Source: Axinella damicornis (taxonomy: Eukaryota > Porifera > Demospongiae > Axinellida > Axinellidae). Taken from it: DNA of 64,000 nt. The notes under the pieces were generated by a model. That model was not told the DNA's origin. It worked only from the letters and a program-made list of their open reading frames with translations, and ran no database searches. Shown here piece after piece: positions 62,979 through 64,000 of this stretch (position 1 is its first letter; each line of letters opens with the position of its first letter). Made by a program: the position numbers and the translations under genes. The stretch is from contig OZ007505.1 in the NCBI GenBank assembly GCA_963931865.1, positions 12,848,868 to 12,912,867 of the forward strand, given 5' to 3'.

Positions 62979-63619
62979 TTTGGCACGAAATAATTATTTG
63001 CATGTTTATCTGTAAAAGCCAGTTCTTGCACACTCCACAGTATATTCCACCGTGTTTACAAACTTCATGTTTTCATATGCCTCTACACTATATAGCTAAA
63101 GTCTACACTCACTAATAAACAGTCGACTATAACTTGAACTATAGGCCGGTAGTCCCGCTACCTGTATTCCTATAGAGCTCATGCATTCCAGCTGGCGCCT
63201 ATGTAGTCTGGTACCGAGACTACCGCATAATGGTGTAGGTATTGGTCGCATCCGAGCATGATCGAAGTATTAATAATAAAAAATTGAGGGCAGTGCATGG
63301 GTGCAACATGCAGTAGCTAGCTGTTCAATTGGAACAGGTTAGTGAAATTAAGTAGTTGATTCGATCATGCATTTATACATTGGCATTTTCAACCACACTA
63401 GTGACTATAATAATGCTGAAATAAAACATAGCTATATATAGATATAAGACGTGCTCTGCAGCTCATTATGCATTCCTATTGCACAAAAATACGTACTGCT
63501 GTATAATTTATCAATTAACAACATAAAAGAGAGTTTTCTACTAGAGCTGTAAGATTCTTTGATGATACAATTGGCAAATGCAGCATGTGCTTAAATAGTG
63601 CTAATGAAGGTGTTGTGCA
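62979..63619. other. No supported gene
   Basis: AT-rich with TATATATAGATATA and GCTAGCTG motifs. It presumably holds the 3' region of the minus-strand gene that ends at 63620. Confidence 0.35.
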
Positions 63620-63841
63620 TCAATCTGTCTGGCTCCGCAATGAGTACATTGTAGATGTAGTCAGGTTGGGATATAAAATACACTGCTTGAAGGTTTTCTG
63701 TCTATCGGCCTCCTGAGGCTTGGAGCTGTGTGGAGAGGGGCTAAGCACGGCGGAGGCAATGCTGGGAACCTTGAGCAGGTTGACCAGCTCATTGGCTCGC
63801 CCAAGGAGCACCTTGTGCATCGATGCATCACCCGTGCTATC
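63620..63841 (-). CDS. Last coding exon of a minus-strand gene at the window edge
   Basis: After an acceptor (CATACACACAG|) phase 0 reads DSTGDASMHKVLLGRANELV NLLKVPSIASAVLSPSPHSS KPQEADRQKTFKQCILYPNL and ends TTSTMYSLRSQTD at a TGA (63620-63622). Composition and length (73 codons) are convincing. The preceding exon would lie beyond a GAGT minisatellite at the window end. I do not recognise the family; the helical N-terminal part and Ser/Pro linker suggest a cytosolic protein. Confidence 0.5.
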   Translation of the reverse strand, partial: DSTGDASMHKVLLGRANELVNLLKVPSIASAVLSPSPHSSKPQEADRQKTFKQCILYPNLTTSTMYSLRSQTD

Positions 63842-63844
63842 CTG

Positions 63845-64000
63845 TGTGTATGTGAGCAAGTGAGTGAGTGGGTGGGTCGGTGGGTTGAATGAGTGAGTGA
63901 ATGAGTGAGTGGGTTGAATGAGTGAGTGAGTGAGTGGTACATGAGTGGGTGGGTGGGTATGTGAGGCGATGGGTGGGTGTGTAGGTGAGTGAGTGGTGAG
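63845..64000 (+). repeat. GAGTGAGTGGGT minisatellite, runs off the window
   Basis: Tandem GA(G)TGAGTGGGTGGGT units continue to the last base. Confidence 0.92.

Noticed and set aside
1..64000. CRISPR arrays, bacterial operons, rRNA genes
   Set aside because: No direct-repeat/spacer pattern, no Shine-Dalgarno-led gene strings and no rRNA-like segment; the gene structure is eukaryotic.

Overview
This is a eukaryotic, almost certainly metazoan, window, probably from a marine invertebrate. A sponge is a reasonable guess, but that is inference. The case for a eukaryote is that coding sequence comes as short exons with GT/AG splice sites, that a piggyBac transposase is split by an intron, and that most of the sequence is foldback elements, microsatellites, minisatellites and long G/C homopolymers. 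A 200-base assembly gap lies at 9417-9616. There are no operons, rRNAs or CRISPR arrays, and I saw no convincing tRNA.

The clearest feature is a complete piggyBac transposon at 45731-49445. It has TTAA target duplications, 13-bp perfect inverted ends and a two-exon transposase with the three catalytic aspartates and a C-terminal Cys/His cluster. Other mobile elements: a hAT-type MITE (5204-5623, 8-bp TSD) inside the end of a decayed ORF; three related elements with 5-bp duplications (7379-7968, 31975-32564, 38472-39990), one keeping a transposase N-terminal fragment; nine insertions of TAGTCTCG/TAGCCTCG-ended foldbacks with 9-bp duplications (eight exact, one 8/9), as short as 40 bp; a broken IS630/Tc1-type transposase (about 36780-37375); long-inverted-repeat elements (2208-3042, 34868-35952); near-perfect palindromes (34471-34742, 45345-45627); and a tandem array of roughly 0.5-kb units at 54895-57702 with a lone inverted copy at 52415-52947.

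Host coding sequence is sparse and fragmentary. Recognisable pieces are a WD40 exon close to the beta-TrCP type (6376-6494), two spectrin-repeat-like exons that join in phase (30318-30526, 31549-31624) and a ubiquitin-activating-enzyme-like exon with a frame break (41343-41442). Several splice-flanked exons cannot be named, including phase-compatible plus-strand exons at 13864, 24417 and 25067, a minus-strand last exon with an AATAAA signal (20798-20890), a minus-strand pair at 60010-57839 and a minus-strand last exon at the right edge. A minus-strand first exon with an NRF-1-like site upstream lies near 44.4-44.7 kb.

Layout: 0-10 kb, decayed repeats plus the WD40 exon; 10-30 kb, scattered exons in repeat-rich introns; 30-40 kb, spectrin exons and densely nested elements; 40-45 kb, E1-like exon and small first/last exons; 45-50 kb, piggyBac; 50-58 kb, candidate 5' exons and the tandem array; 58-64 kb, pyrimidine tracts, minisatellites and minus-strand exons. 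Apart from piggyBac no complete gene can be assembled from this window alone, so most exon calls are hypotheses.
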